64,000 bases of DNA from Olsenella sp. An290 (GTDB lineage Bacteria > Actinomycetota > Coriobacteriia > Coriobacteriales > Atopobiaceae): contig NZ_NFIU01000002.1 in the NCBI RefSeq assembly GCF_002159535.1, positions 1 to 64,000 on the forward strand, written 5' to 3'. The notes under the pieces are model-generated. The model was not told the origin of the DNA. It searched no databases and was given only the letters and a program-made list of their open reading frames with translations. Positions within the stretch are counted from its first letter, which is position 1. Each line of letters starts with the position of its first letter. Made by a program: the position numbers and the translations under genes. Positions 18,970-28,506 of this stretch are shown piece after piece.

Positions 18970-21207
18970 ATGAGCATGACGTCAGGACAGAGGTCTGTAT
19001 GCGTCTTCGCCTGTGAGGCGGACGAGAGGGTCGCCTCCGTCGTCAGGGACGTCGCCCGCTCCGAGGGGCTCAGGGTGGTCGCGGCCAGCACGGGTGACGC
19101 ACCTGCGGACCTCTGCATCGTCTTGATGTCTCTCTCGGCCGTCCGGGACCACGAGTTCCTCCGCATCGCAAACGCGGTGTGCTCGAACGCATCCGTCACC
19201 ATTCCCGTGCGCCTCGACGAGGTGCGTCCCGAGCAGGCGGGCGAACCTGGGTCGCCCATAAGGGAGCGTAACTGGGCCGACTTCTCCCAGAGGTCGGGAC
19301 GAGACCAGGAGCCCTGGGAGCTCCTCGTGCGCTCTAACGTGGAGCTCTATGACGACTTCTACGATCTTGACGAGCGTACGCGGCGCTGGGAGCTATGCGA
19401 CCACGACGCGAGCTACCTGCTGCAGGACGTCAAGGCCGCCGCGCGGGCCCATGAGGTGCTCGACGCCCTCGCGGACGATCCCTATCAGCGACCAACCAAG
19501 GTGATGCGGGACTACGTCGAAGCGTCGACGCAGCACGCCCACCGCGAGCGCAAGCGGTCCATACGTAATCGCGTGCAGACGATTGGCTCCACGATATTCG
19601 TAGTGATCGCGCTTCTCCTCTTTAGTGCGTTTATGCGGTCATTCCTAGCTCGTGGCAGTCTGCTCAAGGAGTCCATGGCAGATCTTGAAACTGAGTACGA
19701 TCCCGAATATGCAGCCTTACGCCTGCTCCAGATAGGTGCCGATGAGGGCATCAACTCGGACACCGGCTTCTACCAGACCATCGACGCCCTCTCCTCCATC
19801 TGGAAGATCTCCGAGCTTGGCCTCGCGGAGGCGGAGGCCGGGACCGGTACCCAAGGGGAGGCGGTCTTCACCGGCGACGGTGAGAGGGTCTTTGTTGCCG
19901 GGGCGGAGGGGACCGTTCAGTCCTGGGTCCCGAGAACCGCGGAAGCCGCGGACAACCGCTACGTTTCCGCACGCGACCGGTTCACCTTCGACGCCACGCC
20001 GGATGGCGCGCTTCTCGTCGTCGCGGACGAGGACGGTCTGAGGCGCTTTGACACCAGCACATGGGAGAGGGTCGACCTGGGGTATGACGGCCCCGCTATC
20101 GAGAGCGTCGCGGTCTCGGCGGACGGAATGCGAGCGCTCGGGGCGACCGAGGACGGAATCGTGCTCGTCGACCTTGACGACGGGACGGTCGCGGCCAAGC
20201 TCGCCGCAGATTCCACGCTGGCCGTCGAGCGAACGCCAGACGGTCTCCGCGCGCTCGTTCGTACCGACTCCGACGTGCAGTTTGTTGACGGGGAGAGCTT
20301 GAATCCGCTCGCCCGTGCCACGATTCCCGAGAGCGCTGACTGTGTCGGCGCGATTGGCGAAATCGGCGCCGTCATCTGGTCTGACGGACGACTCGGCTTG
20401 CTCGCCCCGAGCGCTGACGAGCTTTCCCCGATTGCCTTCTCAACGAAGAGCCGGCCTCTCGACCTCGCCATCTCGGGGGAGAGCGTCATCGTTGTCACAG
20501 AGGAGGGTGGCTCGCAGGTCGTCGACGTTCCCACCGGGGCGACCCTGGCCAGGCTAGGCACGAGCATGGCCGGCGTCGTCTTTGCAGACGCAACGGAAGC
20601 GGGCCTTATGAGCTGCGGGAACGGCGTCACGACGAGCATCTACTCCCTCGAGGGCATCGCACCCGGAGACGAGGCCCCGAGTGGGGCGCTGGTCAGCGAG
20701 TCACTGGAATGCAGCACGTCGGATGGAACCTTCGCCATCCGTTCGGACGGTGCCGAGAAGTTCGTCCTGACCTATGGCGGGAAGGACCACGACTACACCT
20801 TCCAGGGAACCCATGGGGAGCGCGACGACATCACGGCAGTTGCATGCGCGTATCTGCCGGCTCGCTACGTCATTGGCACACGGTCGGGAGGGGTCACCAC
20901 CTACACGATGCTACAGGGCGAGGACGGCATCACCATGGTCTCCACGCGGGAGTGGGACACGCCAGACGGCTCTTCCGTCGAGGCCGTGGGATGGACCGAG
21001 GACGGCGAGCGCCTCGTCGTGAGGGCCGGAGGACGCTGGTGGACCCCCTATGCCAACTCCGATGCCATCGGTCTGCAGGGAATCGCCTCCACCATCAAGG
21101 AGCGCGAGCCGGCCGTGTGGACCAAGGCGGAGATTGAGTCGTTCCCCGAGGACTTCGTCGAGAGCATGGGGATGCGCGTGGCGACCCCCTTGCCCGAGCC
21201 CCGCTAG
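18970..21207 (+). CDS. Membrane protein: degenerate TIR-like domain, one TM helix, beta-propeller ectodomain
   Basis: 745 residues. The N-terminal 120 residues look like a TIR/SEFIR alpha-beta fold: strands VCVFAC and DLCIVLMSLSAV, then IPVRLDEV. The loop glutamate expected for NADase activity is not evident. A helical charged stretch (120-200) leads to one transmembrane helix (about 205-226). The remaining 500 residues are repeated short beta-blade units of the WD40/YVTN type (patterns such as AVSADGMRALGATEDGIVLVD, which continue for many blades). The predicted topology is TIR inside and propeller outside. Nine bases separate it from the next gene, which has the same architecture. AT-rich patches (about 19555-19740) contrast with neighbours. 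Function is not known. Confidence 0.75.
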   Translation: MSMTSGQRSVCVFACEADERVASVVRDVARSEGLRVVAASTGDAPADLCIVLMSLSAVRDHEFLRIANAVCSNASVTIPVRLDEVRPEQAGEPGSPIRERNWADFSQRSGRDQEPWELLVRSNVELYDDFYDLDERTRRWELCDHDASYLLQDVKAAARAHEVLDALADDPYQRPTKVMRDYVEASTQHAHRERKRSIRNRVQTIGSTIFVVIALLLFSAFMRSFLARGSLLKESMADLETEYDPEYAALRLLQIGADEGINSDTGFYQTIDALSSIWKISELGLAEAEAGTGTQGEAVFTGDGERVFVAGAEGTVQSWVPRTAEAADNRYVSARDRFTFDATPDGALLVVADEDGLRRFDTSTWERVDLGYDGPAIESVAVSADGMRALGATEDGIVLVDLDDGTVAAKLAADSTLAVERTPDGLRALVRTDSDVQFVDGESLNPLARATIPESADCVGAIGEIGAVIWSDGRLGLLAPSADELSPIAFSTKSRPLDLAISGESVIVVTEEGGSQVVDVPTGATLARLGTSMAGVVFADATEAGLMSCGNGVTTSIYSLEGIAPGDEAPSGALVSESLECSTSDGTFAIRSDGAEKFVLTYGGKDHDYTFQGTHGERDDITAVACAYLPARYVIGTRSGGVTTYTMLQGEDGITMVSTREWDTPDGSSVEAVGWTEDGERLVVRAGGRWWTPYANSDAIGLQGIASTIKEREPAVWTKAEIESFPEDFVESMGMRVATPLPEPR

Positions 21208-21216
21208 GAGGAGAGC

Positions 21217-23436
21217 ATGTCGCACGTCTTTGTCTCCTATGCCAGAGTTTGCAAGGACTACGTCGACCGCCTCGCCGACGAGCTGGAGGCGCGTGGCGTC
21301 CCCGTGTGGCAGGATACGGAGCAGCTCCGCTTTGGCGAGGTCTGGGACGCGCGCGTCAACGATGCGATCCGTGGGGCGAGCCTCGTGGTGCTCGTCGTCT
21401 CGCGCGAGTGGTGTGACTCGGAGCCCTGCCAGAACGAGGCGAGTCAGGCCCGCTACTACAAGCGTCCGATTCTGGAAGTTTCGCTTGAGCGGGACGTCGA
21501 AAGAACGGCCATCCAAATTGCCAACGAGTATCGGCGCGTCTCTCCAATCTCTAGTCTTACGGCTACGGTAGAGACGCGTGCGGAGAGCTGGCTGAGAGGC
21601 GGTCGCAAACGAAGGGATTTGCTCCAAGGACGAAGTCTTCGCGAGGTGGTTCGCTTGCTCAAGTGGGACCACGCTGATTCTATACTGACGGACAATGCAA
21701 AGAGTTTTATCCTCGCGTCGAAGCGGTTTGCGAGAATCGTCTGTGCCTTCGCCGTCCTTTCGGCACTCGTCTCGCTCTGGGCTTTGATTTCATTTCTCGT
21801 GGTTAAAATTGGTAATTTCGGGGCCACCCTCATTGGAAGCTATGGCTACGGAAGCTCCTTGCTCACCTATTCCAGCGAGATAGGAAATCGTGTAGACCCC
21901 TACCTTGTCGCTGACGTCACTACAAATACGCTCGACAATAGGGCGTGGACCTTGTCGTCGATAATCAACGACGGCTATTCAAGACAGCTGATGATGAGGT
22001 CGGCACTCGACGCCATCACGCCCACCGAGCGAATGGACGCGGAAGAGGCGGCATCTCGCGGCTTCTCCTTCCCGGACGCCACCCGAACGAGGGCCACCGC
22101 GGATGCATCTAGCATCACAGCCGAGCTGAGCGAGAACGGGGCGGTCGTGACCCTCTCTACGGATGGCGACTCCGGCGCCCTTGTGACCGCCCGCCTCGAG
22201 ATGCCGAGCTTTGACCTGTCCTTCTCGCCCGACGGACGCTACCTTGCGGTCCTTGGTGAGGGCGGCATCGCCATCCTGGACGGACATCAGGGCTCCCAGC
22301 TGCTCTTCCTCAACGGAACGCAGAACCCTGAGGGCAGCACGCTGGCATGGAGCCCGGACGGCTCCCTTGTGGCGGTGCGCACGCCGCAGGACTACGTTTT
22401 CTCCTGGCCGGTCAGACAGGACACGACGATCCTTGCGACGACCGGCAGCACGTTCGTCGACGGCGCGAGCGTCAAAGGCGGCGAGCTGGCCGCATTTCTC
22501 GCCAGCGACGGCTCGATTACCTTCGTCGACGTCTCGTCCGGGTCAATCGAGGACGTAGATGACTCGCTCGAGGCCGCAGAGGCCCTCCACCTGGCCCCGG
22601 GACCGGGCGAGATGGACTTCTACGTGGTCGCCCGCCCCGCCGACGACCCGGATGCGACCCGGCTCATTCACGTGGACTGCGCCGCAGGGACCGTCGCGGA
22701 GCTGTCGCTTCCTGACGGGCTGGTCCCAACGTGCGTCTCCGCCGTGGCGGGTGGCTCCGAGCTGGCGGTCGGGTGCGAGGGTGCGCTCCTTATGCTCGAC
22801 GCCACGGGAGGCGTGCGGAACAGGGTCGACGGTCTGAATGTCTCCGCCGTCGCCATGGATGCCGACGGCCGCGTGTTCGCCGGGACCCAGAGCGGGGACC
22901 TTGTCGTCCTGGAGCCTGGCGCATCAGAGGTCACGTGCCCGGAGTCTGCCGTCACGCGTGGAGGCACGACACCGCTCGCCATCGCCGTGGGCTCGGGTAG
23001 GGCCGTGTCGGTGGGGAAGGGGACCGTGTGCGGGAACGGCTCGCGGGCGCTCACCCGCGAATGGGGGACTTGGGTCGAGCGGGACGGCATTACGTCCAGC
23101 ATGACCGACTCCGCCTCGCCCTACGCGCGGACGATTGCCGCGTCCTCCGACGGGTCGCTCTTTGTCTGCGGGCTCTCGGACGGCACGCTCGTGACGTTCT
23201 TCCCCGAGGACGGCTTTGGCGTGAGCGCCCGGCACGAGCTGGGCAGCGAGCTGCGCGGCATCGTCATCTCATCGGACCGCACGAGCGTCATAGGCGCCGC
23301 CGGGGACGGGACCATCGTGCGCGTTGCTGTTGACCTCGCCGCAAACGACCAGCAGGCGCTCCGAGACCGACTCGACGAGCGCGTCCGGCAGGGCCTCGAG
23401 TTTGGCCTCTACCACAACGAGGCCGACATCTCCTAG
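21217..23436 (+). CDS. TIR domain protein with one TM helix and a beta-propeller ectodomain
   Basis: 739 residues, ATG preceded by TAGGAGGAGAGC. The N-terminus is a clear TIR domain: HVFVSYARVCKDYVDRLADE, then VPVWQDTEQLRFGEVW, and the loop WCDSEPCQNEAS with Glu74 where TIR NADases keep their catalytic glutamate. A TM helix (about 172-198) follows and the C-terminal 450 residues form propeller blades (SFSPDGRYLAVLGEGGIAIL and similar). It differs from typical bacterial TIR defence proteins in being membrane-spanning, with a sensor-like propeller on the far side. It pairs with the upstream gene, whose TIR is degenerate. Codons are less GC-biased near 21460-22010, a sign of transfer. A role in defence or surface sensing is inference. 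Confidence 0.8.
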   Translation: MSHVFVSYARVCKDYVDRLADELEARGVPVWQDTEQLRFGEVWDARVNDAIRGASLVVLVVSREWCDSEPCQNEASQARYYKRPILEVSLERDVERTAIQIANEYRRVSPISSLTATVETRAESWLRGGRKRRDLLQGRSLREVVRLLKWDHADSILTDNAKSFILASKRFARIVCAFAVLSALVSLWALISFLVVKIGNFGATLIGSYGYGSSLLTYSSEIGNRVDPYLVADVTTNTLDNRAWTLSSIINDGYSRQLMMRSALDAITPTERMDAEEAASRGFSFPDATRTRATADASSITAELSENGAVVTLSTDGDSGALVTARLEMPSFDLSFSPDGRYLAVLGEGGIAILDGHQGSQLLFLNGTQNPEGSTLAWSPDGSLVAVRTPQDYVFSWPVRQDTTILATTGSTFVDGASVKGGELAAFLASDGSITFVDVSSGSIEDVDDSLEAAEALHLAPGPGEMDFYVVARPADDPDATRLIHVDCAAGTVAELSLPDGLVPTCVSAVAGGSELAVGCEGALLMLDATGGVRNRVDGLNVSAVAMDADGRVFAGTQSGDLVVLEPGASEVTCPESAVTRGGTTPLAIAVGSGRAVSVGKGTVCGNGSRALTREWGTWVERDGITSSMTDSASPYARTIAASSDGSLFVCGLSDGTLVTFFPEDGFGVSARHELGSELRGIVISSDRTSVIGAAGDGTIVRVAVDLAANDQQALRDRLDERVRQGLEFGLYHNEADIS

Positions 23437-23529
23437 CGCGCGGACACCCCGTGAATTTCTCGCGCTCACCGGCGATTTGTTGCCGCTCGTGGTAAGCTGA
23501 GCAGGTCAAACGAATAGCGAGGAGAACAG

Positions 23530-24861
23530 ATGCCCAAGCCCGTAGTCGCTGTGGTCGGCCGCCCCAACGTCGGCAAGTCCACGCTCGTCAACCGCATCGC
23601 GGTCTCCCGCGACGCCATCGTCCACGAGTCGCGCGGCGTGACGCGAGATCGCTCGTATCACGACGCGGACTGGAACGGACGCGAGTTCACCCTCATCGAC
23701 ACCGGCGGCATCGAGTCCGTCAAGTCCAAGGACGTCTTCGCCCCGCGCATCCGCGAGCAGGCGCTCATCGCCTGCGACGAGGCGGACGTCATCGTCTTCG
23801 TGGTCGACGGCACGACCGGCGTCACGGACGAGGACGAGGAGGTCGCGCGCATCGTCCGCCGCGTCGAGAAGCCGGTCTTCCTCGTCGTGAACAAGAAGGA
23901 CAACCCCGCCACCGAGCAGGACGGCCTCTGGGACTTCTACGCCCTCGGCGTGGGCGAGCCGCGCCCGCTCTCCGCGGGCCACGGCCACGGCACGGGCGAC
24001 CTGCTCGACGACATCGTGGCCGCGCTGCCCGAGCCCGTCGACGAGGGCCCCGAGGACGACATCCTCTCCCTTGCCATCGTCGGCCGCCCCAACGTGGGCA
24101 AGTCGAGCCTCGCCAACCGCCTCGCCAACAAGAAGCGCTCCATCGTCTCCGACGTCGCCGGCACCACGCGCGACGCCATCGACACCATGATCGAGTGGAA
24201 GGGCCAGCCCATCCGCCTCGTCGACACCGCGGGCATGCGCAAGAAGACGCAGGTGCACGAGGACGTCGAGTACTACAGCCTCGTGAGGGGCCTGCAGGCC
24301 ATCGACCGCGCCGACGTGTGCCTGCTCGTCGTGGACGCCACCGTCGGCGTGACCGAGCAGGACCAGAAGGTCGCCGGCATGGCCATCGACCGCGGCTGCG
24401 GCCTCGTGCTCGTCCTCAACAAGTGGGACCTCGTCGAGACCGACCAGCAGCGCGACGAGATCGTGGCCTCGATCAGCAAGCGCCTCTCCTTCGCGCCGTG
24501 GATCCCCTCCGTGAACGTCTCCGCGCTCACCGGGCGCGCCACCGACAAGGTCCTCGCGCTCGCCCTGCGCGCCGCCGAGGCGCACTCCTCCCAGCTCAGG
24601 ACCTCCGAGCTCAACGACCTTCTCGCGGAGATCCGCGAGGGCGGCCACACCCGCTCCGAGCGCGGGCGGCGCCTCAAGATGCGCTACGCCACCCAGACCG
24701 GCTCCAAGCCGCCCGTCATCTCCATCTGGGTGAACGCCCCCGACCTCGTGGACGACAACTTCGAGCGCTTCGTCGAGAACCGCCTGCGCGCGCGCTTCGA
24801 CCTCACCGGAACCCCCGTGCGCCTCAAGTTCCGCCGCCAGGCCGAGGGGGGCGAGCGCTGA
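23530..24861 (+). CDS. der: Ribosome biogenesis GTPase Der (EngA)
   Basis: 443 residues. Two tandem Era-like GTPase domains are followed by a KH-like C-terminal domain, the unique Der layout. P-loops are GRPNVGKST (about residues 10-18) and GRPNVGKSS (185-193). G3 is DTGGI in the first and DTAGM in the second, and NKKD and NKWD are the G4 motifs. It acts in late 50S subunit assembly. The preceding ribosome site is AGCGAGGAGAAC. The stop overlaps the plsY start by one base. Confidence 0.97.
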   Translation: MPKPVVAVVGRPNVGKSTLVNRIAVSRDAIVHESRGVTRDRSYHDADWNGREFTLIDTGGIESVKSKDVFAPRIREQALIACDEADVIVFVVDGTTGVTDEDEEVARIVRRVEKPVFLVVNKKDNPATEQDGLWDFYALGVGEPRPLSAGHGHGTGDLLDDIVAALPEPVDEGPEDDILSLAIVGRPNVGKSSLANRLANKKRSIVSDVAGTTRDAIDTMIEWKGQPIRLVDTAGMRKKTQVHEDVEYYSLVRGLQAIDRADVCLLVVDATVGVTEQDQKVAGMAIDRGCGLVLVLNKWDLVETDQQRDEIVASISKRLSFAPWIPSVNVSALTGRATDKVLALALRAAEAHSSQLRTSELNDLLAEIREGGHTRSERGRRLKMRYATQTGSKPPVISIWVNAPDLVDDNFERFVENRLRARFDLTGTPVRLKFRRQAEGGER

Positions 24862-25553
24862 TGGGCGACCTCGCGCTCTGGACCCTCGTCTTCTCCCTGG
24901 GCGCCTACCTCGTCTGCGGCATCCCCTTCGGCCTCATCATCGCCATCGCGATGGGGCACGTGGACGTCCGCCAGGTGGGGTCCGGCAACATCGGCACCAC
25001 CAACGTCGCCCGCTCGGTGGGCAAGTCCGCCGCCGCGGCGACGCTGGCCTGCGACGTCTGCAAGGGCCTCGTGTGGATGCTCGTCGCGCGCCAGGGCCTG
25101 GCCGCCCTCGCGCTTGGCGGCGACGTGGCCTCCCTTGACCACCGCACGCTCTTCGGCGCCTCGCTCGCCGTCGTCTTCCTCTTCTGCATCATGGGCCACA
25201 TCTTTAGCCCCTACCTGCGCTTCCATGGCGGCAAGGGGATCGCGGTGGGCTTTGGCTCGGCGCTCGGCCTCTTCTGGCCGCTCGGCCTGGGCGCGCTCGC
25301 CGTCTTCATCGTGCTCGCCGTCCCCACCCGCTACGTCTCGCTCGGGTCGGTCGCCGCGGCCGCGTCGCTGCCCGTCCTCGCCGCGCTCTTCGGCTTCTCG
25401 ACCGCCGCGGTCGCCGTCATCGCGCTCGCCGCGGCCATCGTGGTGTGGTCCCACCGCGAGAACATCGGCCGGCTCGTCCGGGGCGAGGAGCGGCGCTTCT
25501 CCTTCCGCAAGAAGGGCGAGGGCGAGGACCCCGCCGACGGGGGCGCCCGGTGA
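24861..25553 (+). CDS. plsY: Acyl-phosphate:glycerol-3-phosphate acyltransferase PlsY
   Basis: 230 residues, ATG sharing its A with the der stop. It is a five-helix membrane protein that acylates glycerol-3-phosphate with acyl-phosphate, the first step of phospholipid synthesis. The three cytoplasmic motifs are present: GSGNIGTTNVAR, FHGGKGIAVGFG (phosphate loop) and the SHRENIGRL end block. The C-terminal extension is charged. GpsA, which makes its acceptor, is encoded next and overlaps by 4 bases. Confidence 0.95.
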   Translation: MGDLALWTLVFSLGAYLVCGIPFGLIIAIAMGHVDVRQVGSGNIGTTNVARSVGKSAAAATLACDVCKGLVWMLVARQGLAALALGGDVASLDHRTLFGASLAVVFLFCIMGHIFSPYLRFHGGKGIAVGFGSALGLFWPLGLGALAVFIVLAVPTRYVSLGSVAAAASLPVLAALFGFSTAAVAVIALAAAIVVWSHRENIGRLVRGEERRFSFRKKGEGEDPADGGAR

Positions 25554-26584
25554 GCGGCGTCGCCACGGTCGTGGGCTCCGGCTCCTGGGGCACCGCCATG
25601 TGCGGCCTGCTCGCGGCGCACGTCGGCGAGGTCCGGCTGTGGTGCCGCGACCCCGAGCTCGCCGTCGCCGTCAACCGTGACCGCGCAAACCCCCGCCACC
25701 TGAGCGGCTACCGGCTCCCGGACCCCGTCGTCGCCACCGGCGACGACGCGCGGGCGCTCGAGGGGACGGACGTCGTCGTGCTGGCGCTCCCCTCCGCCCA
25801 CCTCGCGCCCGTCTGCCGCCGCATCGCGCCCCACGTCCCCGCGGACGCCCCCGTCCTCGTGCTCACCAAGGGCGTCGAGCCCGGCACGGGGGCGCTCATG
25901 CTCGACGTCGCCGCGCGCGAGCTCGGCGGGGAGGGGCGCCTCGCCGTCCTCTCCGGCCCCAACCACGCCGAGGAGATCTGCCAGGGCAAGCTCTCCGCCG
26001 CCGTGCTCGCCGCGCGCGAGCCGGGGGTCGCCGAGCGCCTGCGCGAGCTCGTGGTGAGCCCCTCCTTCAGGGTCTACGTCTCGCAGGACGTGACGGGCGT
26101 GGAGATCTGCGGCGCGGTGAAAAACGTCGTCGCCATCGCCTGCGGGGTGCTCGCGGGTCGGGGGGCGGGCGACAACGCGCTCGCCGTCATCATGACCCGC
26201 GGCCTCGCCGAGATCGCCCGCATCGCGGCGGCCCTCGGCGCCGACCCGCTCACCCCGATGGGCCTTGCTGGCATGGGCGACCTCGTTGCCACCTGCACCT
26301 CGCGCCACTCGCGCAACCGCGCCTTCGGCGAGGCGTTCGCCCACGGCGAGACCCTCGAGGCCTACGAGGCCCGCACGAGGATGGTCGTCGAGGGCGCCCG
26401 CGCCGCCCGCAGCGTCGCCGAGCTCGCGCGCCGCCACGGCGTGGAGGCCCCGCTCACGCTGGCCGTCGACAGGGTCCTGCACGAGGGGCTGCCCGTCGAG
26501 CGCGCCATCGACGCCCTCCTCGGGCGTCGCCCCGGCGAGGAGTTCTACGGGATCGTCCCCACACAAGGCAAGGAGAACGCATGA
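25550..26584 (+). CDS. gpsA: NAD(P)-dependent glycerol-3-phosphate dehydrogenase
   Basis: 344 residues, GTG start overlapping the plsY stop. The Rossmann motif GSGSWGTA is at residues 9-16. The conserved lysine block GAVKNVVAIACG, the substrate-site LAGMGDLVATC, and the SRN motif follow. It reduces dihydroxyacetone phosphate to sn-glycerol-3-phosphate for PlsY. The gene order der-plsY-gpsA is widely conserved. The stop overlaps rpe (ATGA). Confidence 0.96.
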   Translation: MSGVATVVGSGSWGTAMCGLLAAHVGEVRLWCRDPELAVAVNRDRANPRHLSGYRLPDPVVATGDDARALEGTDVVVLALPSAHLAPVCRRIAPHVPADAPVLVLTKGVEPGTGALMLDVAARELGGEGRLAVLSGPNHAEEICQGKLSAAVLAAREPGVAERLRELVVSPSFRVYVSQDVTGVEICGAVKNVVAIACGVLAGRGAGDNALAVIMTRGLAEIARIAAALGADPLTPMGLAGMGDLVATCTSRHSRNRAFGEAFAHGETLEAYEARTRMVVEGARAARSVAELARRHGVEAPLTLAVDRVLHEGLPVERAIDALLGRRPGEEFYGIVPTQGKENA

Positions 26585-27261
26585 CGCTCGATGACATCAT
26601 GGTCGCCCCCTCGATCCTCTCCGCGGACTTCTCGCGGCTCGGCGAGGAGCTCGCCACCGTCGCCGGTGCCGACCTCATCCACTACGACGTCATGGACGGC
26701 CACTTCGTCCCCAACCTCACCTTCGGCCTCGACGTGCTTCGCGCCGTCAAGGCCTCGACGGAGCTGCCCGTGGACGTCCACCTCATGATCTCCAACCCCG
26801 ACGAGATGGTCGAGAAGTACCTCGACGCCGGGGCCGACCTCGTCTCGTTCCACAGCGAGGCGACCGCCCACGCGCACCGGCTCGTCTCGCTCATCCGCGA
26901 CCGCGGGGCGCGCGCCTCGGTCGCGCTCAACCCCGCGACGCCCGTGAGCGTCCTCGAGCCCATCCTCGACGACCTCGACATGGTGCTCGTCATGACCGTC
27001 AACCCCGGCTTCGGCGGGCAGAGCTTCATCGAGTCCTCCCTCAAGAAGCTCCGCCGCCTGCGCCGCATGTGCGACGAGCACGGCGTGAGCCCGCTCATCG
27101 AGGTCGACGGCGGCATCTCGGCGAGAAACGCCGCCGAGGTCGTCTCCGCGGGCGCCAGCGTGCTCGTGGCAGGAAGCGCCGTCTTCGGCGCCGCCGACCG
27201 GGCCTCCGCGCTCGCGGCCGTCCGCGCCGCCGGCGAGTCCGGCCGCTCCCGGAGGGGCTAG
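26581..27261 (+). CDS. rpe: Ribulose-phosphate 3-epimerase
   Basis: 226 residues. A TIM barrel with PSILSADF at the start, the metal-binding His and Asp in YDVMDGHFVPN and VDVHLMI, the MTVNPGFGGQSF phosphate loop, and EVDGGI near the C-terminus. It interconverts ribulose-5-phosphate and xylulose-5-phosphate in the pentose phosphate pathway. It is coupled to gpsA by a 4-base overlap, and its stop is one base before the next start. Confidence 0.96.
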   Translation: MTLDDIMVAPSILSADFSRLGEELATVAGADLIHYDVMDGHFVPNLTFGLDVLRAVKASTELPVDVHLMISNPDEMVEKYLDAGADLVSFHSEATAHAHRLVSLIRDRGARASVALNPATPVSVLEPILDDLDMVLVMTVNPGFGGQSFIESSLKKLRRLRRMCDEHGVSPLIEVDGGISARNAAEVVSAGASVLVAGSAVFGAADRASALAAVRAAGESGRSRRG

Positions 27262-27262
27262 C

Positions 27263-28456
27263 ATGCCCGATACCCCCCTCTACCTCGACTACGCCGCCTC
27301 GGCGCCCCTGCGCCCCGAGGCCCGCCGCGCGCGGGACGCCCACGAGGCCGCGCCCTGGGCGGGAGCGAACCCCAACTCGCTCCACAGCCTCGGGCGCGCC
27401 GCCGCGCGCGAGCTCGACCGGGCCCGCGCGGAGCTCGCGCGGGCCCTGGGCGGACGGGTGCGCCCGGCGGACGTCCTGCTCACCTCGGGCGGCACCGAGT
27501 CCAACAACCTCGCCGTGATGGGCCTCGCCGAGGGCGCCCGCGCCCGCGACGCCCGCCGGAGGCGCGTGGTCCTCTCCGCCATCGAGCACGACTCCGTCCT
27601 CGACCTCGTGGCGCCGCTCCACGAGCGCGGCTTTGAGGTCGACCTGGTGCGCCCCGGGCGCGACGGCGTCGTGGGCGTCCCCGCGCTCGAGGACGCGCTC
27701 GACGAGTCCTGCGCGCTCGTCTCGGTCATGGCCGCCAACAACGAGACCGGCGTCGCCCAGCCGGTCGCCGGGCTCGCGCGCGCCGCCCACGCGGCCGGCG
27801 CCCTCTTCCACACCGACGCCGTCCAGGCCTTCGGCCACCTGCCGCTCGACCTCTCCGAGGCCGACGCCGTGAGCGTCGCCGCCCACAAGCTCGGCGGGCC
27901 GGTCGGCGTGGGCGCGCTCGCGGTCCGCGGGCGCACGCCGCTCAGGCCGCAGAGCTTCGGCGGCGGCCAGGAGCGCGGCCTTCGGGCGGGGACCCAGGAC
28001 GTGAGCGGCGCGGCGCAGTTTGCCGCCGTCGCGCGCGCCGCCGCGGAGGGCCTCGCCGAGACCGCCGCGCTCGTCTCGGCGCGCTCCCGCGCGCTCCAGG
28101 AGCGCCTCTGCGCGCCCGGGACCGGCGTCGTCCCCACGACCGACGTCCCCTACGACGGGAGCCGCCTGCCGGGGATCGTGAGCGTGATGGTGCCCTCGCT
28201 CGACTCGGAGACCCTCATCCTCGAGCTCGACCAGCGCGGGTTCGAGGTCTCCGCCGGCTCCGCCTGCACCTCCGGCTCGCTCGACCCCAGCCACGTCCTC
28301 AGCGCCATGGGCATCGACCGCACGAGCGCCCTCGGCTCCCTGCGCATCTCGTTCGACGAGCGCGTCGGCGAGGCCGACCTCGAGCGGCTCGCCGACGCCC
28401 TGCTCGACGTCGTCGCGGCCCACGCCCACGGCGGCCCGCGCCGCACGGCCCGATAG
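27263..28456 (+). CDS. Cysteine desulfurase (NifS/IscS family)
   Basis: 397 residues. A PLP-dependent class V aminotransferase fold: YLDYAASAPLRPEA at the N-terminus, TSGGTESNN, HTDAVQAFGH, and Lys209 in AAHKLGGPVG, which binds PLP (usually SHKxxGP, here AHK). Cys335 in GSACTSGS is the persulfide carrier, on the long loop typical of group I enzymes. It moves sulfur from cysteine to iron-sulfur clusters, thiolated tRNA or cofactors. MiaB, IspH and the DUF512 protein in this window would be clients of such sulfur. No iscU is next to it, and mnmA is not seen, so the acceptor is open. Confidence 0.92.
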   Translation: MPDTPLYLDYAASAPLRPEARRARDAHEAAPWAGANPNSLHSLGRAAARELDRARAELARALGGRVRPADVLLTSGGTESNNLAVMGLAEGARARDARRRRVVLSAIEHDSVLDLVAPLHERGFEVDLVRPGRDGVVGVPALEDALDESCALVSVMAANNETGVAQPVAGLARAAHAAGALFHTDAVQAFGHLPLDLSEADAVSVAAHKLGGPVGVGALAVRGRTPLRPQSFGGGQERGLRAGTQDVSGAAQFAAVARAAAEGLAETAALVSARSRALQERLCAPGTGVVPTTDVPYDGSRLPGIVSVMVPSLDSETLILELDQRGFEVSAGSACTSGSLDPSHVLSAMGIDRTSALGSLRISFDERVGEADLERLADALLDVVAAHAHGGPRRTAR

Positions 28457-28506
28457 CACCGCCCCCACCCCCAGCCACCCCGCACGGAAACGCACGAAGG
28501 AGAACG

